NCBI RefSeq assembly: GCF_001982605.1
Contig: NZ_MLCN01000022.1
Location: 98,093-162,092 of the forward strand
DNA: 64,000 nucleotides
DNA from: Alkanindiges hydrocarboniclasticus
Lineage (GTDB): Bacteria > Pseudomonadota > Gammaproteobacteria > Pseudomonadales > Moraxellaceae
Direction of reading: 5' to 3'
Part shown: positions 36,999 to 46,324 of the stretch, in pieces
Numbering within the stretch: position 1 is the stretch's first letter
Layout of the letters: the number at the start of each line of letters is the position of its first letter
Notes under the pieces: model-generated
Seen by the model: the letters and a program-made list of their open reading frames with translations, nothing else
Databases searched by the model: none
What the model was told of the DNA's origin: nothing
Program-made: the position numbers and the translations under genes

Positions 36999-38057
36999 AT
37001 GCCCCGTTTTTCTTATTTCTGGCTTATTCCCAATTCTCAGCAAGTATTACCCAGATTAATTTCACGCAGATTTAAGTTTTTGCTACTGGTACTATTGTTG
37101 TGCTTGTGCTCGTTTGTACATGCAGCCAGTAATACATTACATCATAAAGTAATTGTCATAACAGGTGCATCCAGTGGTTTTGGCAAGGGTATTGCCCTAA
37201 AACTGGCCAGTGAAGGCGCTACTGTAGTACTGGCTGCAAGACGTACCCAGCTTCTGGAAGAGATCGCACAATAATGCAGGCAGCTAGGGGGCAATGCACT
37301 GGTAGTAACCACAGATGTTGCCAGTGAACAGGATGTTGAGCGTCTGGCGCAGCGTACCTTAAACAGCTTTGGGCATATTGATGTATGGATTAACAATGCA
37401 GGCGTGGGCGCATTTGGCCGCTTTGATGAGGTCCCGCTTGCAGATCATAAGCGTCTTATGGATGTTAATTTGAATGGCACTTTGTATGGCAGCTATTATG
37501 CCATGCGTCAGTTCCGCCAACAGCACTATGGCTCACTGATTAATATTGCATCAGTGATGGGTAAAGTACCGCTACCCTACTACGCCAGTTATACCGCGTC
37601 CAAACATGCCATTGTCGGCCTTGATGCCGCCATTAATCAGGAATTACAGGTTAATAATGAGCGCAATATTCATGTTACTACTATCATGCCTTTTGCAGCA
37701 GACACCCCGTGGTTTAATCACACGGCCAACTATAGTGGCAAGTCGCCACGCATGATTGCTCTGGATCATCCCGATAAAATTATCAACGCTGTGGTAAAAG
37801 CCATTCGCCATCCCAAAAAAGAAATAGCTGTGGGTTACAAAGCAAAACTTGCGCTGGCTTCTCACCGGATTTCTTCCCGCTTAACCAATGCCCTGGCTGG
37901 CCGCGCTGGACACAAAATCATGATTCAGGACCCGCCACCGGCATCGCAAACCAGCGGTACATTATATAAACCTATGGCTGAAGGTACGGGTATCGTTGGC
38001 GGTATCAAACAGCGTGTAGAGCTGGAAGACCTGATACTGGAACAACAGCAACGCTAA
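36999..38057 (+). pseudogene. Short-chain dehydrogenase with signal peptide, interrupted by an in-frame TAA
   Basis: One continuous frame codes for a 352-position SDR except for a single TAA at 37272-37274. Before it: an N-terminal hydrophobic signal (FKFLLLVLLLCLCSFVHAAS), then VIVITGASSGFGKGIALKLA (cofactor loop). After it: CRQLGGNALVVTTDVAS, DVWINNAGVGAFGRF, and the catalytic Tyr-Lys in YASYTASKHA. One base change from CAA or GAA would restore the frame. GATGGAGTGCCTCA is a good ribosome site. An SDR with a secretion signal is unusual. It is either a recent nonsense pseudogene, a sequencing error, or read through. Confidence 0.85.
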
Positions 38058-38287
38058 GGCTTAAGCCTAAAATATAGGCTCAGTGGCAAACTGCTATCCT
38101 GTTGCGACTGTTCAACTTATCTTAAACATATTAGGGTTGGTTAACCAATGTGATGAATAAATTGCCAAACTTATACTTATTTATAGAAGAATTTCTTATA
38201 AAACTTTATTAGAACCGGGTTATACCCTACGAAGTAGCCTAGCCCTACTTATTGTTGCATTCACAAGCCTGTCAGTTGAGTAATACA

Positions 38288-39223
38288 ATGAATTTTCAAT
38301 TATCCGCAAGCTTTGAAGATGCAGGTCGTGCAGTACTCAACTTTTTGCATCAGCGTCTGGATTTTGATTTATGGATGATCACTCGCACCGAAGGGGATGA
38401 CTGGATTGTATTGCAGTCTGAAGATCATGGCTATCAGGTAAAACCGGGGCAGGTATTTCATTGGGCCGATTCATTTTGCTCACACATGGTGCAGGGAATG
38501 GCACCCCGCATTGCCCCCTGCTCTGATGACATTGAACTGTATGCAACTGCACCTATAGCCAAAATGGTGCCTATTAAGGCTTATATTGGCTTTCCCCTAC
38601 TTCGGGAAAATGGTGAGCTATTTGGCACTTTATGCGCCATAGATCCCCAGCCCAAGCCTGAATCCATCAGGCAGGAACAGGAACTGATTGATCTGCTGAG
38701 TAACCTGCTTAGTGTCATTTTGCAAAATGAATTACAGCGTACCCAGTACACTCGCTATTTTGAACGCCTGCAAGTGGAATCCCTCATCGACGACGTTACC
38801 CAGCTCTATGACCGACGGGCATGGGATCGCCTAATTAATGCCGAGGAAGAACGTAGCCGCAGGCATGGTCATCCTTCGGCTATTTATACGATTAAAATGG
38901 ATAATTGGCAGGAAATCAATGAAACGCAAGGTAAAGCCGCAAGTAATGCCTTAATTAAACGCGCTACAGTTGCGTTAAAAAAAATATTGCATGATCACGA
39001 TATACTGGCACGATTAAGAGAGGATGAAATCGCTATTTTGAATATCACGCTGGACAAAGCCAAAGCCGATGATTTTTTTCATTATATCAGGCAAACCCTG
39101 CAACACGTTGATGTTAAGGCGTCAATCGGCTATGCCCTGCGACATCCCTCTACAGGCTTGCATCATGCACTGGCTCAAGCTGAAAAACACGTACAAACCT
39201 ATCAGCACAGTACACAACACTAA
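38288..39223 (+). CDS. GAF domain plus degenerate GGDEF protein
   Basis: A 311-residue cytoplasmic signalling protein. Residues about 5-145 form a GAF sensor domain (FPLLRENGELFGTLCAIDPQP is typical). Residues about 165-305 have the GGDEF fold (SLIDDVTQLYDRRAWDRLI, then MDNWQEINETQG), but the signature itself reads REDEI at 244-248 (RLREDEIAIL), so diguanylate cyclase activity is unlikely. It may act as a GTP- or ligand-binding regulator. The ATG 38288 is preferred over an upstream TTG. Monocistronic. Confidence 0.8.
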   Translation: MNFQLSASFEDAGRAVLNFLHQRLDFDLWMITRTEGDDWIVLQSEDHGYQVKPGQVFHWADSFCSHMVQGMAPRIAPCSDDIELYATAPIAKMVPIKAYIGFPLLRENGELFGTLCAIDPQPKPESIRQEQELIDLLSNLLSVILQNELQRTQYTRYFERLQVESLIDDVTQLYDRRAWDRLINAEEERSRRHGHPSAIYTIKMDNWQEINETQGKAASNALIKRATVALKKILHDHDILARLREDEIAILNITLDKAKADDFFHYIRQTLQHVDVKASIGYALRHPSTGLHHALAQAEKHVQTYQHSTQH

Positions 39224-39328
39224 CGAATATAAAATCTGATCAGTAGCTGTTAGCCCTTTAGTACTTCGTTTAAAAATTTAGAAAATAAAAATAATGCTAA
39301 GACTGGTTACCTGAGTAATCTTAGGCAT

Positions 39329-39361
39329 AAAAAAACCTCCACTATTTAATGGAGGTTTTTT
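39329..39361. terminator. Intrinsic terminator after the cold-shock gene
   Basis: AAAAAACCTCCA and TGGAGGTTTTTT form a 12-bp symmetrical stem with an 8-base loop. It serves the minus-strand csp gene and the plus-strand GAF/GGDEF gene. Confidence 0.9.
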
Positions 39362-39409
39362 AGATCAAATCCTGTAAACCTGATGTCTACAGAATTGAAG
39401 TTTTAAAAC

Positions 39410-39619
39410 TTAGAGTACAACGATTTTGCTGGCTTGTGGACCTTTTGGACCATCAGTTACACTGAACTGAACACGCTGGCCTTCGCTCAAGCTTTTGAAG
39501 CTGTTGCTTTGAATTTCGCTGTAATGAGCGAATACATCAGGACCAGAATCCTGTTGAATGAAACCAAAACCTTTAGTGTCATTAAACCATTTAACAACGC
39601 CAGTAGTAGTACTTGACAT
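39410..39619 (-). CDS. Cold-shock domain protein
   Basis: A 69-residue single OB-fold RNA/ssDNA-binding protein of the CspA family. RNP1 is KGFGFIQ (about 16-22) and RNP2 is DVFAHYSEI (VFVHF in E. coli CspA, here with Ala and Tyr). It acts as an RNA chaperone. The gap upstream on the minus strand (39620-40002) is long and AT-rich, fitting a long, structured mRNA leader as in cold-inducible csp genes, though cold induction is an inference. Confidence 0.93.
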   Translation of the reverse strand: MSSTTTGVVKWFNDTKGFGFIQQDSGPDVFAHYSEIQSNSFKSLSEGQRVQFSVTDGPKGPQASKIVVL

Positions 39620-40002
39620 AATATAATCCTCATTGAAAAATTAATATGGTTTTGAGCCATATCTATTACTCAAAAAATAATCTATGAAACTAAAATCTTA
39701 TGAAAACGAAGGATTATAAAATAAAACTACGAAATGACGGACTTAACGAAACAATATTATTTTATAGAGCACTTAACCTATTGGTTTCTCATTTATACGT
39801 TTATTGAAGCTGTTGGTCAACCTTTTATTTAAAATTAATGTAAAGGAACACGGCAGGATATGTATTTAGGTAACCATATAGTTCAAGCTAAAATATTAAG
39901 TACAACTTAAAGGCTGTATTAATCAACTTTTATAAGAATAGTCCATCAAACCGTAGCACAATAGAAGCTACAAGGATAATTATTTGATTTTTTAATGCGA
40001 TA
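39620..40002 (-). other. Long AT-rich leader region upstream of the csp gene
   Basis: About 380 bases between the csp gene and tRNA-Arg, both on the minus strand. No gene is visible. By analogy with cspA-type genes it probably includes the promoter and a long 5' untranslated region; I cannot identify a cold box by eye. Confidence 0.4.
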
Positions 40003-40079
40003 TGGCGCGCCCGGCGGGATTCGAACCCACGACCCCTGCCTTCGGAGGGCAGTACTCTATCCAGCTGAGCTACGGGCGC
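40003..40079 (-). tRNA. tRNA-Arg (anticodon CCG)
   Basis: A 77-base tRNA. The acceptor stem GCGCCCG pairs with CGGGCGC, followed by G and encoded CCA. The anticodon stem CTGCC/GGCAG encloses CTCCGAA with anticodon CCG (40043-40045 on the plus strand as CGG). The T-arm loop is GGTTCGAATCC-like. It reads CGG codons. Confidence 0.96.
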
Positions 40080-40091
40080 ATAAGGCGACAC

Positions 40092-40120
40092 ATCATAGGG
40101 AAAAAATAGGCGCTGGTAAA
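40092..40120 (-). promoter_or_regulatory. tRNA-Arg promoter
   Basis: On the minus strand TTTACC (40115-40120), a 17-base spacer and TATGAT (40092-40097), placed 12 bases before the tRNA. Confidence 0.65.
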
Positions 40121-40303
40121 GCACTGCTTTTTTAATTGCTAGTTTTCTGTGCAACTTGCCAGATTTAACAAACCAGCTTTTTAAAAGAAGTGCACATGTT
40201 GCAACGCAGCGTCCATAAAATAGAACCGGATAAGTCTTGGCTTTTTTGGCAATATTACTGACAATAGATGCCCTGTGCTTAACCAGTCATTTGAGAGAAT
40301 TCC

Positions 40304-41257
40304 ATGACCGATGCTTTAGTGTTAAAGCAGCTCACCAAAACCTATAAAAACGGCTTTGAAGCATTAAAAGGTATTGATCTCACCGTAAAAGAAGGTGATT
40401 TTTATGCACTGCTTGGGCCAAATGGTGCTGGCAAGTCCACCACCATCAGCATCATTAGTTCCCTAACGCGCAAATCATCAGGACATGTGGAAATCTTTGG
40501 CCATGATCTGGATACGCATCCTTCACAGGCCAAGCAGTGTCTGGGTGTAGTGCCACAGGAATTTAACTTTGGCCAGTTTGAAAAAGTGTTTGATATTCTG
40601 GTCACACAGGCTGGTTATTACGGTATTCCCAAAAAAGAAGCACAGATTCGTGCCGAAAAATATTTAAACAAGCTAGGGTTATGGGAAAAACACGATGTGC
40701 AATCGCGCCTGCTTTCCGGTGGTATGAAACGCCGCCTGATGATTGCCCGGGCCATGATTCATGAGCCACGCCTGCTCATTCTGGATGAACCAACTGCTGG
40801 TGTGGATATTGAGTTGCGTCGCTCCATGTGGGAATTTTTAACTGAGATTAATAATCAGGGTACTTCTATTATTTTAACTACGCACTATCTGGAAGAAGCA
40901 GAAATGTTGTGCCGACGCATTGCCATTATTGATAAAGGCGTCATCAAGGAAGACACCGACATTAAAACCCTGCTCAGCCAGTTATCAGTAGAAACGTTTG
41001 TGCTGGATTTAAAGGCACCGGTCATGGACTGGCCTGCGTTTAATATTCAGGGCATGCATTTCCGGCAGGTTGATCCCTTAACGGTTGAAGTTAGCATTGA
41101 TAAAGGTCTGGCATTGAATGATGTGTTTGCCCTGCTGGCAAGCCATGACATTGTGGTAACCAGTATGCGCAATAAATCCAATCGTCTTGAAGAGTTGTTC
41201 ATTCATATGGTTGAAAAGAATCTGGCTGATCAAAAGCCTGCTGGAGCACACGCATGA
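40304..41257 (+). CDS. yadG: ABC-2 transporter ATP-binding protein (YadG-like)
   Basis: A 317-residue ATPase. Walker A is GPNGAGKST (about 39-47), the Q-loop VVPQEF, the signature LLSGGMKRRL, Walker B LLILDEPTAG, and the switch His in LTTHYLEEAE. A C-terminal regulatory extension (230-317) follows. It pairs with the permease, whose ATG overlaps the stop (ATGA at 41254-41257). E. coli YadGH is uncharacterised; related systems export drugs or polysaccharides. Confidence 0.92.
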   Translation: MTDALVLKQLTKTYKNGFEALKGIDLTVKEGDFYALLGPNGAGKSTTISIISSLTRKSSGHVEIFGHDLDTHPSQAKQCLGVVPQEFNFGQFEKVFDILVTQAGYYGIPKKEAQIRAEKYLNKLGLWEKHDVQSRLLSGGMKRRLMIARAMIHEPRLLILDEPTAGVDIELRRSMWEFLTEINNQGTSIILTTHYLEEAEMLCRRIAIIDKGVIKEDTDIKTLLSQLSVETFVLDLKAPVMDWPAFNIQGMHFRQVDPLTVEVSIDKGLALNDVFALLASHDIVVTSMRNKSNRLEELFIHMVEKNLADQKPAGAHA

Positions 41258-42027
41258 ACGTCCAGCAATTACAAATTGCCTTAAATACTCTGGTTACTAA
41301 GGAAATCCGCCGTTTTATGCGCATCTGGCCGCAAACCTTGCTGCCGCCTGCCATTACCATGAGCCTGTATTTTGTGATTTTTGGCAATTTGGTCGGTTCG
41401 CGCATCGGGCAAATGAATGGCTACAGCTACATGCAATTTATTGTGCCCGGTTTAATCATGATGGCAGTGATTACCAATAGTTATTCCAATGTGGTGTCCA
41501 GTTTCTTTAGTGTGAAGTTCCAGCGCAGTATTGAAGAGCTGATTGCCAGCCCGGTACCTCATCATATTATCCTGATTGGCTATGTGATTGGCGGAGTTAC
41601 CCGTGGGCTGCTGGTTGGCTTTATTGTGACCCTGCTGTCATTATTTTTTACCGAGCTATCGATTCATCACGCCTTTGTCATGATCTTTACCGTGCTGGTT
41701 ACCGCGGTACTGTTTTCACTGGGTGGATTTATCAATGCGGTGTATGCCCGCTCATTTGATGATATTTCCATTGTGCCAACTTTTGTGCTGACACCCCTAA
41801 CCTATCTGGGTGGTGTTTTTTACTCCATGGATCAGTTAAGCCCGTTCTGGCAAAACCTATCCTTGCTCAACCCTATTGTTTATATGGTCAATGCTTTCCG
41901 TTATGGAATTTTAGGGGCGAGTGACGTTAACGTGTGGGCTTCGCTGGCTGCGATTAGCATCCTTTGTGTGGCGCTGTATATTTTTGCCTATCGCCTGCTG
42001 GCTCGTGGTACAGGTATGCGTGAGTAA
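41254..42027 (+). CDS. yadH: ABC-2 transporter permease (YadH-like)
   Basis: A 257-residue inner-membrane permease with six helices of the ABC-2 fold. Conserved stretches are PPAITMSLYFVIFGNLVG, GYSYMQFIVPGLIMMAVI, and the C-terminal LTPLTYLGGVFYSMDQLSPFWQNLSLLNPIVYMVNAFRYG. It overlaps the ATPase gene by four bases and is followed by queF after 54 bases, so the genes are probably cotranscribed. Confidence 0.92.
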   Translation: MNVQQLQIALNTLVTKEIRRFMRIWPQTLLPPAITMSLYFVIFGNLVGSRIGQMNGYSYMQFIVPGLIMMAVITNSYSNVVSSFFSVKFQRSIEELIASPVPHHIILIGYVIGGVTRGLLVGFIVTLLSLFFTELSIHHAFVMIFTVLVTAVLFSLGGFINAVYARSFDDISIVPTFVLTPLTYLGGVFYSMDQLSPFWQNLSLLNPIVYMVNAFRYGILGASDVNVWASLAAISILCVALYIFAYRLLARGTGMRE

Positions 42028-42081
42028 TCGTGCAAAAATGAGTATGGCTTTACATATTGATTAAACAGTATGGGTTAAAAC

Positions 42082-42900
42082 ATGAGTGTTGAACAATCGC
42101 TGCTGGGTCAAACCACCAGTTACCCCACAGAATATGCCCCGGAAATTCTGTTTCCCATTGCCCGTGCGCCCTCACGGCAGGCTTATGCCACTATTCACGG
42201 CATTGCTCAGGGCATGGACTGGTGGCATGCCTTCGAGCTGTCGTGGATGGATTTGCACAACAAGCCGCAGGTCGCCATTGGTCGCCTGCATATTCCAGCC
42301 AGTTCAGAATTTTTAATTGAATCCAAGTCATTGAAGCTGTATTTCAATAGCCTTAACTTTAAAAATTTTGCGTCCACTCAGGCCTTTATTGACTGCGTAG
42401 AACAGGATCTTAGCCGTATAGCCAATGCATCAGTCAGGCTTGAGCTTTATGATGCTGATGCGCTGTTGGTCAGCCAGCCGGTTGGTTTTTGTCTTGACCC
42501 GCTTGTACCAGACGGTTTCAGTGTGCATCCAGACCGCACATTACTAAAGCTGGACAGCTCAGCAGATCGGCAAGTGATTGAAACAAGCCTGTATTCGCAT
42601 TTATTAAGAAGTAACTGCCCAGTCACTGGCCAACCGGACTGGGGCACACTTTTTATCAAATATCAGGGTATTAAGCCTTGTTATTCAAGCCTGCTCGCTT
42701 ATATTATCTCGTACCGCCAGCACAGCGGATTTCATGAGCAGTGTGTTGAGCAGATTTTTGCAGATATCTGGCAGCAATTACAGCCTGAACGCTTAATGGT
42801 GTATGCCGCCTATACACGGCGCGGTGGCCTGGACATTAATCCCTGTCGTGTGTCTGATCTGGACTGGCTACCCTCACCGATTCGTTTAGCCCGACAATAA
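42082..42900 (+). CDS. queF: NADPH-dependent 7-cyano-7-deazaguanine reductase
   Basis: A 272-residue enzyme reducing preQ0 to preQ1 in queuosine synthesis. It is the long, two-domain (E. coli YqcD) type: SLKLYFNSLNFKNF in the N-terminal T-fold, and the catalytic Cys and Asp in SNCPVTGQPDWGTLFIKYQG of the second. HSGFHEQCVEQIF and YTRRGGLDINPCR are typical. It follows yadGH by 54 bases. No other queuosine gene is in the window and I see no preQ1 riboswitch. Confidence 0.94.
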   Translation: MSVEQSLLGQTTSYPTEYAPEILFPIARAPSRQAYATIHGIAQGMDWWHAFELSWMDLHNKPQVAIGRLHIPASSEFLIESKSLKLYFNSLNFKNFASTQAFIDCVEQDLSRIANASVRLELYDADALLVSQPVGFCLDPLVPDGFSVHPDRTLLKLDSSADRQVIETSLYSHLLRSNCPVTGQPDWGTLFIKYQGIKPCYSSLLAYIISYRQHSGFHEQCVEQIFADIWQQLQPERLMVYAAYTRRGGLDINPCRVSDLDWLPSPIRLARQ

Positions 42901-42937
42901 TTTTTATTCCTGTATTGATATTTTTAGGAGGTTTTTC

Positions 42938-43597
42938 ATGACGAGTTACTTTGGCATTATTCCATCTGATGAGCTAAAAAGTGATATTGATCTGGCCAAA
43001 TCCAAGCGCGGTAGCAGCGAGCCACAATATCCATTGCGCGATAAAATCTCTTTAAAACTAAATGATGAACTGATTGATAACCTGCTGGTTAAGCTGGTTC
43101 AGCAATTTCCTGCCAGCGAAAAACGTGACACTGCCGAAAAACTGGCAGGTTACGTACGCAGCACCGTTAGTGTTCTACTCAAGCAACTATTGGGTAAAGC
43201 ACCTAATGAGCAGGTGATGAAATCACTGGAGTTTCTGGAAAGCAGCACTTTTGTTGACAATACTGGCAATAGCCGGATTGGTGCAGCACTGCCGGATGAT
43301 CTGGTTAATCAGTTAAAAGCCTCTTTTGCTGCCGTACATGCCGGTCAGGGCAAAGAACAGCGTCAGGCGCTAACCACCCAGTTCAAGCTGTTTGCTGACC
43401 AGATCATCAAGCATTTTATGACTGATTATAACAAGACTCTGGATCTGGGCCTGATCAAACGCAAAGCGGCTGAGCTGGCGACCAGTGCAGTGGGCAAAGC
43501 TGTTCATATCGCAATTGACAAGCTGATTCCGGCCCTAAGCCAGGCTGAGCTTGAAGCGGTAGCAACACATTTTGATCATCTGCTGGTACAAAAATAA
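42938..43597 (+). CDS. Conserved hypothetical, mostly helical protein
   Basis: A 219-residue soluble protein without signal peptide or membrane helix. The composition is strongly helical, with Lys/Leu/Ala heptad-like segments (LIDNLLVKLVQQFP, TVSVLLKQLLGKAP, AVGKAVHIAIDKLIPALSQ). I do not recognise a family. TAGGAGGTTTTTC is a very strong ribosome site, suggesting high expression. It lies 37 bases after queF and before a terminator, as last gene of the yadG-yadH-queF unit. Confidence 0.7.
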   Translation: MTSYFGIIPSDELKSDIDLAKSKRGSSEPQYPLRDKISLKLNDELIDNLLVKLVQQFPASEKRDTAEKLAGYVRSTVSVLLKQLLGKAPNEQVMKSLEFLESSTFVDNTGNSRIGAALPDDLVNQLKASFAAVHAGQGKEQRQALTTQFKLFADQIIKHFMTDYNKTLDLGLIKRKAAELATSAVGKAVHIAIDKLIPALSQAELEAVATHFDHLLVQK

Positions 43598-43627
43598 TTT
43601 ACTGTCAAGTTTTGCTGCAACACCTTG

Positions 43628-43652
43628 AGCCTGGCCATTGCCGGGCTTTTTT
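43628..43652 (+). terminator. Intrinsic terminator of the yadG-queF unit
   Basis: AGCCTGGC (43628-43635) pairs with GCCGGGCT (43640-43647, one G-T pair), loop CATT, followed by T6. Confidence 0.88.
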
Positions 43653-43794
43653 AGACCTGATGTTTAGCCTAGCTTAAATCCTGCCTGCAAAAATCAATAA
43701 GCTGCTTTTCTCAGCCCATGGCCGTTGTATGCTAAAATTTGGCCTCAATTTCCCCTCCTGATTTTGTTTTACTTCTTCGTGGTTCTACTTCTTC

Positions 43795-44937
43795 ATGGCA
43801 GAAAATCCGCAGTACCGTTTTTTACGTTATGCCCCCCGGGATGGCAGCAATATGCAGCTCAGTCCTACCCGCTGGGAGCGCATGCATATCGATCCATGGC
43901 TTACTGGGCTGTTCCTGCTGATTGCCAGCATGGGGCTGGTGGTGCTGTATAGTGCCTCAGCACAGGATATGGGGCTGGTGATGCGCCAGCTGGTCAGTTT
44001 TATTATTGGCTTTGTGGTCATGCTGGTGATGGCGCAAGTGCCTCCCAAGATTTATCAGGCCTTTTCACCCTGGTTTTATGCCAGCGGGCTGGTACTGCTG
44101 ATTGGCGTGATGATTTTTGGTGAAGTGCGTATGGGCGCGCAGCGCTGGCTGGATATTCCTGGCTTTGGCAGTGTGCAGCCTTCGGAATTCATGAAGCTGG
44201 CCATGCCCATGATGACAGCCTGGTTTTTATCCGTCAGGCCCTTACCACCGACTTTTAAAGCCGTGGTAGTCACCTTAATGCTGATTGGCATCCCTGTGCT
44301 TTTAATTGCTGAACAGCCCGATCTGGGAACTTCCCTGCTAGTCATGGCAAGCGGCATGTTTGTGCTGTTTTTAAGTGGCCTGCGCTGGTGGATGATTGGG
44401 GCCTGTGTAGGTGCCCTTGCAGCCATTATTCCCGTGGCCTGGATGTTTTTACTACATGATTATCAACGGCAGCGGGTGCTGACCCTGATTGACCCCGAAG
44501 CTGATGCCCTGGGCACAGGCTGGAATATTATCCAGTCCAAAACAGCGATTGGTTCGGGAGGCGTTTTTGGTAAGGGCTATTTAAATGGCACCCAGTCACA
44601 TTTACATTTTTTACCTGAAGGCCATACCGATTTTATTATTGCCGCGTTCTCCGAAGAATTTGGTTTGTTGGGTGTCGCGGTGTTGATGACCCTGTATTGC
44701 TGCATTATTTTTCGTGCTTTTCAGATTGCTTTTCGCAGCAATCATAATTATGGGCGCCTGCTGGCGGGTGCGATTGGTCTTTCCTTTTTTGTGTATGTAT
44801 TTGTCAATGCCGGCATGGTGAGTGGCATTTTGCCAGTGGTTGGCGTACCTTTACCCTTTATGAGCTATGGGGGTACCGCCATTATTACCTTAATGGCAGG
44901 CTTTGGCTTGCTGGTATCCATTCAGACTCATCGCTAA
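43795..44937 (+). CDS. rodA: RodA, SEDS peptidoglycan glycosyltransferase
   Basis: A 380-residue SEDS protein with about ten membrane helices that polymerises lipid II for lateral wall growth in rod-shaped cells. Key segments are MGAQRWLDIPGFGSVQPSEFMKL, AEQPDLGTSLLV (catalytic Asp), ALGTGWNIIQSKTAIGSGGVFGKG, LPEGHTDFIIAAFSEEFGLLG and LPFMSYGGTAII. The partner PBP2 gene mrdA, normally just upstream, is not here. An alternative start at 43852 would shorten the N-terminus by 19 residues. mltB follows after 30 bases. Confidence 0.94.
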   Translation: MAENPQYRFLRYAPRDGSNMQLSPTRWERMHIDPWLTGLFLLIASMGLVVLYSASAQDMGLVMRQLVSFIIGFVVMLVMAQVPPKIYQAFSPWFYASGLVLLIGVMIFGEVRMGAQRWLDIPGFGSVQPSEFMKLAMPMMTAWFLSVRPLPPTFKAVVVTLMLIGIPVLLIAEQPDLGTSLLVMASGMFVLFLSGLRWWMIGACVGALAAIIPVAWMFLLHDYQRQRVLTLIDPEADALGTGWNIIQSKTAIGSGGVFGKGYLNGTQSHLHFLPEGHTDFIIAAFSEEFGLLGVAVLMTLYCCIIFRAFQIAFRSNHNYGRLLAGAIGLSFFVYVFVNAGMVSGILPVVGVPLPFMSYGGTAIITLMAGFGLLVSIQTHR

Positions 44938-44967
44938 TTTTGTATTTTTGCTTTTTTGGAAAGAACG

Positions 44968-46032
44968 ATGTTATTTAAAAATCTGCTGTTCAACAATTCA
45001 CTGGCTAAATCATTGTTTAAAACATTTTCCATCACACTCCCATTGACGGATTACCGTACCGGTTTGCTGGCCTTGGTTGCTAGCTTAAGCAGTACAGTGG
45101 CAGGTGCCAATGATTTCCTGCTTGATCCGGCCTATGCCAATTTTCGCCAGAAAATGGTTACTGAATATCAGTTTTCCCATGCAGAAGTTGATTCTGCCAT
45201 GAATTCGGCACAACGCATTGAGCGTATCTTGTCCATCATGACACGCCCGGGTGAAAGCAAGCAATGGTATGAGTACCGTCCGCAATTTCTGGTAGAGTCC
45301 ACCATTAGCCGTGGCGTGCGTTTTAAGCAACAGTACAGCGATGCGCTATGGCGCGCCGAGCAACAATATGGTGTGCCACAATCCATCATTCTGGGCATTC
45401 TGGGGGTAGAAACCGGCTATGGCCAAAACAAAGGCAGTTTTCGCACCATTGATGCACTATCTACACTGGCATTTGGCTATCCCCGCCGTGCCGATTATTT
45501 TACAGATGAACTGGCCGCCTTATTGGTATTGGCGCGGGAACAGGGCCAGCCAGTAGAAAGCTATGTAGGTTCTTATGCCGGAGCACTGGGATATCCGCAA
45601 TTTATGCCCAGTAACATCCGCAAGCTTGCTGTCGATTTTAATGGAGATGGCAAAGCAGATATTATTAATAACCCGGTTGATGCCATTGGTTCCATTGCCC
45701 ACTATATGGCAGTTCATGGCTGGCAGCGCAATGAGCCTATTGGATTTCGCGCCAGTTACCGTGGGCCGGATGATTCACAAATTGTAGCACCTGATGGCCA
45801 GTTAGAGAAAACCCGTCCGGCCGGTGAATTTGCCACACTGGGATTAACCCCGCTTAATCCTGCGGTTAAGCTTGATCCCCTCGATATGGTGAACGGTATA
45901 CGCCTTATGGAAGAATTTGGCCCGACCTACTGGCTGGTCTACCCCAATTACATCACTATAACCCGCTATAACTACAGCCGTAACTATGCCACTGCCGTCT
46001 GGCAACTGGGCGAAGAAATTATCAGCCGTTAA
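44968..46032 (+). CDS. mltB: Membrane-associated lytic murein transglycosylase B
   Basis: A 354-residue family GH103 lytic transglycosylase that cleaves peptidoglycan to 1,6-anhydro-MurNAc products. The catalytic Glu is in ILGVETGYGQNKGSF; GYPRRADYF and YAGALGYPQFMPSN and the EF-hand-like VDFNGDGKADIINNPVDAIGS follow. The N-terminal hydrophobic segment (TGLLALVASLSSTVAGAND) is a signal peptide without lipobox Cys, so it resembles soluble SltB more than lipoprotein MltB. It follows rodA closely and precedes rlpA. Confidence 0.92.
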   Translation: MLFKNLLFNNSLAKSLFKTFSITLPLTDYRTGLLALVASLSSTVAGANDFLLDPAYANFRQKMVTEYQFSHAEVDSAMNSAQRIERILSIMTRPGESKQWYEYRPQFLVESTISRGVRFKQQYSDALWRAEQQYGVPQSIILGILGVETGYGQNKGSFRTIDALSTLAFGYPRRADYFTDELAALLVLAREQGQPVESYVGSYAGALGYPQFMPSNIRKLAVDFNGDGKADIINNPVDAIGSIAHYMAVHGWQRNEPIGFRASYRGPDDSQIVAPDGQLEKTRPAGEFATLGLTPLNPAVKLDPLDMVNGIRLMEEFGPTYWLVYPNYITITRYNYSRNYATAVWQLGEEIISR

Positions 46033-46065
46033 TTGTTAATTGCAAATTACATTAGTTACCTAACG

Positions 46066-46107
46066 AAACCTGTCAAAAATGAAAAAATAAGGGCTTTGAC
46101 AGGTTTT
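46066..46107 (+). terminator. Intrinsic terminator after mltB
   Basis: AAACCTGTCAAA (46066-46077) pairs perfectly with TTTGACAGGTTT (46095-46106) around a 17-base loop, with TTTTT at the end. It separates rodA-mltB from rlpA. Confidence 0.88.
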
Positions 46108-46324
46108 TGAAATAATTACTTACATTATTGGTTATTTTTTGATCTAATTTACGCTAAAAACAATTGTTTTTGTAACTGAACGCTATTTTTTATTGGACAA
46201 GTATTTAAATTAGTCACTATGATCACCACCAATGACATTCATTTACGATTAAACGTGGCAAAGAAACCTTTTTATGCTTGTTCAATTAAACAACATATCA
46301 GGTTCCCACCGGAGCGTTAAACAT

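Noticed and set aside
39930..40154. 74-codon minus-strand frame
   Set aside because: It runs through the whole tRNA-Arg gene; the [20 protein letters not shown] stretch is a known artefact of translating tRNAs.
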